Of a stretch of DNA of 64,000 nucleotides, positions 61,363 through 64,000 are shown one piece after another (position 1 is the stretch's first letter; each line of letters begins with the position of its first letter). The stretch is from a virus: the IMG/VR virus record IMGVR_UViG_3300005289_000052, positions 62,001 to 126,000 of that record; one strand, given 5' to 3'. Position numbers and translations under genes: made by a program. The notes below the pieces were generated by a model. The model did not search any database. It saw only the letters and a program-made list of their open reading frames with translations, and was not told where the DNA came from.

Positions 61363-61713
61363 ATGCCTATCGTTGACGCATACTGGGCTACGTATTTCTT
61401 CCGTCTGGCTCTGACTGGTTACGACGATATCCTCGCCGATTTCAAAACCGGCGACATCATCACACCAGAAAGTGGCGAACTGCTCGCCATGGCTCTGAAC
61501 GAGAAGGACAAGAAGGAAGGTAAAGGTCTGTGGCACAGCGAAGTCGAGTTACCTGAATGGTCTCTCAACGGTTGCTTTGTGTTCTTCCACGGTGATAACA
61601 ACACCGGCTTACCGACCAAAGGTAACATGCAAAAAGTTCTGATCCTTGACTTCCCTGAGGATTCTGTTAAACCCGTAGGTCGGATCTTTCTGACCTACAA
61701 CGTCGGGGGTTGA
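61363..61713 (+). CDS. Split tail-array protein, C-terminal part
   Basis: This 116-residue protein matches the C-terminal domain of tail-array protein 6: EVELPEWSLNGCFVFFHG here against EQAEWSLEGAVPYHNG there, and an end PVGRIFLTYNVGG against PKGRMALHYN. The ATG at 61363 is the first in frame after the upstream stop. Confidence 0.6.
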   Translation: MPIVDAYWATYFFRLALTGYDDILADFKTGDIITPESGELLAMALNEKDKKEGKGLWHSEVELPEWSLNGCFVFFHGDNNTGLPTKGNMQKVLILDFPEDSVKPVGRIFLTYNVGG

Positions 61714-61715
61714 TC

Positions 61716-62771
61716 ATGGCACTTCGAGCTATTGAACCTTTCCAGAATCTGTCTCACCCTTACAGTGGGACTTTCCACGCCTACGGTCCGATTCTATCGG
61801 GGTGGAGCCTTCCTTATCTGGGTTACTCCGGTGATACCAACAATTATCCACGTGTACTCGATATCAGCAAAGTGGACGATTGGCTGTTACTGAGCAGCAC
61901 TGGATCTGTTTCCGGTGGTCGTCAAGTTGGGTTGGGTCGTAAGTTTGTTGATTTCGACGTTAACATCAAAGCTGACTCAGTCATCTATGGTGGCGTGCGG
62001 ATGAAATTCGCACGTAGCATTCCAAACGTGTTGGTTTACACTTCTGGGTCTGGTGCTCAAGCTATCGTTTCTTCTTCCCAAGTTCCAGGCGGGGTTGTGG
62101 CGGGAGTTGAGTATTACATCGAATGGTGCATTGACATGCCTAACGGAATGTACAGAGCGCGTATTGATGGTGTAGAGGTGACACCCGTTGCGATTGGTGC
62201 TAGCGTTAAGACCTACCTGCTCCAGGGCGTTCAGTATTTGATGTACGGTAGCTGGAATACGACCGTCAGCGCAGCAGTCGACATCTATCTTCGAGATGGT
62301 TACGTTCTCGAGAAAACACCCGACGGATTGATGAGTAGTTGGTTGGGTCCACAGCGTGTTCGTCGTCTTCCAGTAGCGGAGTTTGTAGCTCCTTGGGCAG
62401 CCAGCAATGGTGCGGAACCCAAAGATGTTCTGAACACCCCAGTCACGACTGCTGCTAACCGCTTAACTCCGGTGGTTATTTCGGACAGCGACGTGACAGA
62501 AGCAATCGTAAAGTTTGACACCTCTGTCATTCAAGGGAAAATCAATGGGGTGTCGATCAACACCTCTGCCACCAAACCAGGCGGTAAAGTTGGCAACGTG
62601 GAGCTAGTTTTGTCTTCGGCTGGAGTAGACGGTGCTAAGACCACTATCGTCCCAACCACTGAGATGTTGATGTTCAGTCGCATCGGTCTTTCATCCAAGG
62701 CACCAAACGGTAGTGCGTGGACTGCTGAGAACCTTGCCGCCGCCACTCTAAAACTCAAACCGGTAAACTAA
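61716..62771 (+). CDS. Second tail-protein type, copy 2
   Basis: This 351-residue paralogue of 58827-59855 and 62782-63885 has a beta-rich body and a C-terminal domain with RVRRLPVAEFVAPWA and EPKDVLN. The ATG at 61716 is preceded by GGGGG; a TTG at 61710 is an alternative. Confidence 0.58.
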   Translation: MALRAIEPFQNLSHPYSGTFHAYGPILSGWSLPYLGYSGDTNNYPRVLDISKVDDWLLLSSTGSVSGGRQVGLGRKFVDFDVNIKADSVIYGGVRMKFARSIPNVLVYTSGSGAQAIVSSSQVPGGVVAGVEYYIEWCIDMPNGMYRARIDGVEVTPVAIGASVKTYLLQGVQYLMYGSWNTTVSAAVDIYLRDGYVLEKTPDGLMSSWLGPQRVRRLPVAEFVAPWAASNGAEPKDVLNTPVTTAANRLTPVVISDSDVTEAIVKFDTSVIQGKINGVSINTSATKPGGKVGNVELVLSSAGVDGAKTTIVPTTEMLMFSRIGLSSKAPNGSAWTAENLAAATLKLKPVN

Positions 62772-62781
62772 GGGGTTTATA

Positions 62782-63885
62782 ATGAAAGACCTTAAACCCA
62801 TTGGGGTTGAGCATTTACAAAACGGTCAATCGGTTGCTAGTTTACAGACTGGGCGAGGTTTGTTCGCTATCTGGGACATGGATACCATCAAGACCAACAG
62901 CGCATACATGCCACTGGGTTTGTTCGTTCAAGGTAACCAGGTGCGCTACGGTTTAGGGAATGATGCGACTGGTGGTTCTGCCAATGGGATGGTGCAGATT
63001 GGTAACTTGGGTATGTGGGGAGACCGTTCCGACTTCCGGGTCTGTGTTTTTGGTTTCCGCTATAAACCTGGCAACAAATCCGGCATCGCCCAATTCGGCG
63101 TTAGGTTGGCACGGTTAACCGCTGACCAATCGGCAAACCCAGACAACATACTGCTCAGTATCCCAGCGAATTCGCCAGAAGGCTATTACGAAATCGTAAT
63201 TCGCCCTTACCTTAACACTGGTACGACTTACGGGGCGTCGGTCTACAAGGACGGTGATCTGATCAGTACGCCTGGTATTGTTTATACGCTTAATGCGTCC
63301 AGCTTTAAAAACGCATTCTTCTGCATCGGGTCTGCGGTCACTACTATGATGTCTTCAGCCAGCGCGTTGGCTGGCGACTACACATTCTCGATGGAAGACA
63401 TGTATACTGCATGGTCGAACGTCGGCGATGAAGATATTCGTCTGGGTCCAATCCGAATCAAACGCATTCCGTATGTATCGGTAGATCCTAGTGCCTGGAC
63501 TGCTGTGGGTGGTAAAACACCGAAAGATATTCTGAACTTGTCGGGTAATGGTGGTGCCCTTCGCACGGACTATCTGACTAACGACCCGGCCAATAGTTCG
63601 ATCAAATGTAAACTGGACGTCAGTGTACTTAAAGATATTGATCGTGTGGTAGCGTTAGGAGTCTCCTCTTCCGCTTGGCGGGATGGCGGGACGGTAGGTA
63701 GTCTGGGGGTTAAATGGAAACACCCTGATGGCGAAACTCTCCCTACTACCCATTCCCCGACTACTGGAATTTACCGTACTCAATTCGATGTCCTCAATCC
63801 GACGTTGATCACTACTCCGGGTGGGGCGGCTCTGACGAAGACTTCATTGGCTGCGTTGGAGTTGGTGGTCACCCCAAGCGCGTAG
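62782..63885 (+). CDS. Second tail-protein type, copy 3
   Basis: This 367-residue paralogue has RIKRIPYVSVDPSAW and TPKDILN in its C-terminal part. It follows copy 2 by 10 bases, so these two arose by tandem duplication. A structural role is likely. Confidence 0.58.
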   Translation: MKDLKPIGVEHLQNGQSVASLQTGRGLFAIWDMDTIKTNSAYMPLGLFVQGNQVRYGLGNDATGGSANGMVQIGNLGMWGDRSDFRVCVFGFRYKPGNKSGIAQFGVRLARLTADQSANPDNILLSIPANSPEGYYEIVIRPYLNTGTTYGASVYKDGDLISTPGIVYTLNASSFKNAFFCIGSAVTTMMSSASALAGDYTFSMEDMYTAWSNVGDEDIRLGPIRIKRIPYVSVDPSAWTAVGGKTPKDILNLSGNGGALRTDYLTNDPANSSIKCKLDVSVLKDIDRVVALGVSSSAWRDGGTVGSLGVKWKHPDGETLPTTHSPTTGIYRTQFDVLNPTLITTPGGAALTKTSLAALELVVTPSA

Positions 63886-63892
63886 GTGAACT

Positions 63893-64000
63893 ATGTCATT
63901 CAATCTTCGTAATGCTCCGACATACGCGGTCACCACAGAGCCTCAGCGCATTAACCTGCGCAACGCACCTGTGTACGCAGTTACCAAAGATGCTCCTGGG
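63893..64000 (+). CDS. Start of a protein with short N-terminal repeats (partial)
   Basis: Only 36 codons lie in the window. NLRNAPTYAVT and NLRNAPVYAVT occur 17 residues apart, a direct repeat in the first residues. The rest is beyond the window edge. It follows the previous gene by 7 bases and belongs to the same array. Confidence 0.6.
   Translation, partial: MSFNLRNAPTYAVTTEPQRINLRNAPVYAVTKDAPG

Overview
The window looks like part of a giant (jumbo) tailed phage of the phiKZ/OBP type that infects Pseudomonas. I read this from a phiKZ-size major capsid protein with a cleavable N-terminal region, a DnaB-like helicase with a degenerate P-loop, six minus-strand AT-rich promoters built around the phiKZ early motif TATATTAC, and a dCTP deaminase whose core looks like the Pseudomonas host enzyme. 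I saw no rRNA, tRNA, CRISPR array, insertion sequence or attachment site. Names were given from motifs and remembered families only; no database was searched.

Layout. Positions 1-2900 (minus): capsid protein and one unknown gene. 2931-4481 (plus): replicative helicase. 4556-18081 (minus): small unknown genes, a DUF1353 protein, dihydrofolate reductase, a DHH phosphoesterase, an NAD-dependent DNA ligase and a protein with a Lys/Ala/Pro tail. 18291-22514 (plus): both subunits of a class Ia ribonucleotide reductase, then three small genes. 22569-53745 (minus): about 31 kb of closely packed or overlapping genes. It holds a possible Ntn hydrolase, a DUF7448 protein, a YgiC/YgiB-like pair (glutathionylspermidine synthase-like enzyme plus lipoprotein), an unusually long thymidylate synthase, a NUDIX-like protein, an NAD salvage pair (NadV and PRPP synthetase), DUF4262-like and SLOG-like proteins, several small membrane proteins, the dCTP deaminase and a secreted TAXI-type solute-binding protein. 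53889-64000 (plus): an array of paralogous, probably tail or tail-fibre proteins that runs off the end of the window.

How it fits together. Ribonucleotide reductase, dCTP deaminase, thymidylate synthase and dihydrofolate reductase form a nearly complete dTTP supply route; PRPP synthetase feeds NadV, which makes NMN for NAD+; the phage ligase consumes NAD+. Neighbouring minus-strand genes very often share an ATGA or TAATG stop/start overlap, so translational coupling is the rule. Early-type promoters restart transcription inside the long minus-strand arrays. Many ribosome binding sites sit in tiny hairpins, and gene ends are marked by hairpins with a UUCG loop (on the transcribed strand) or by A-tract/T-tract terminators. 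More than half of the genes are of unknown function.
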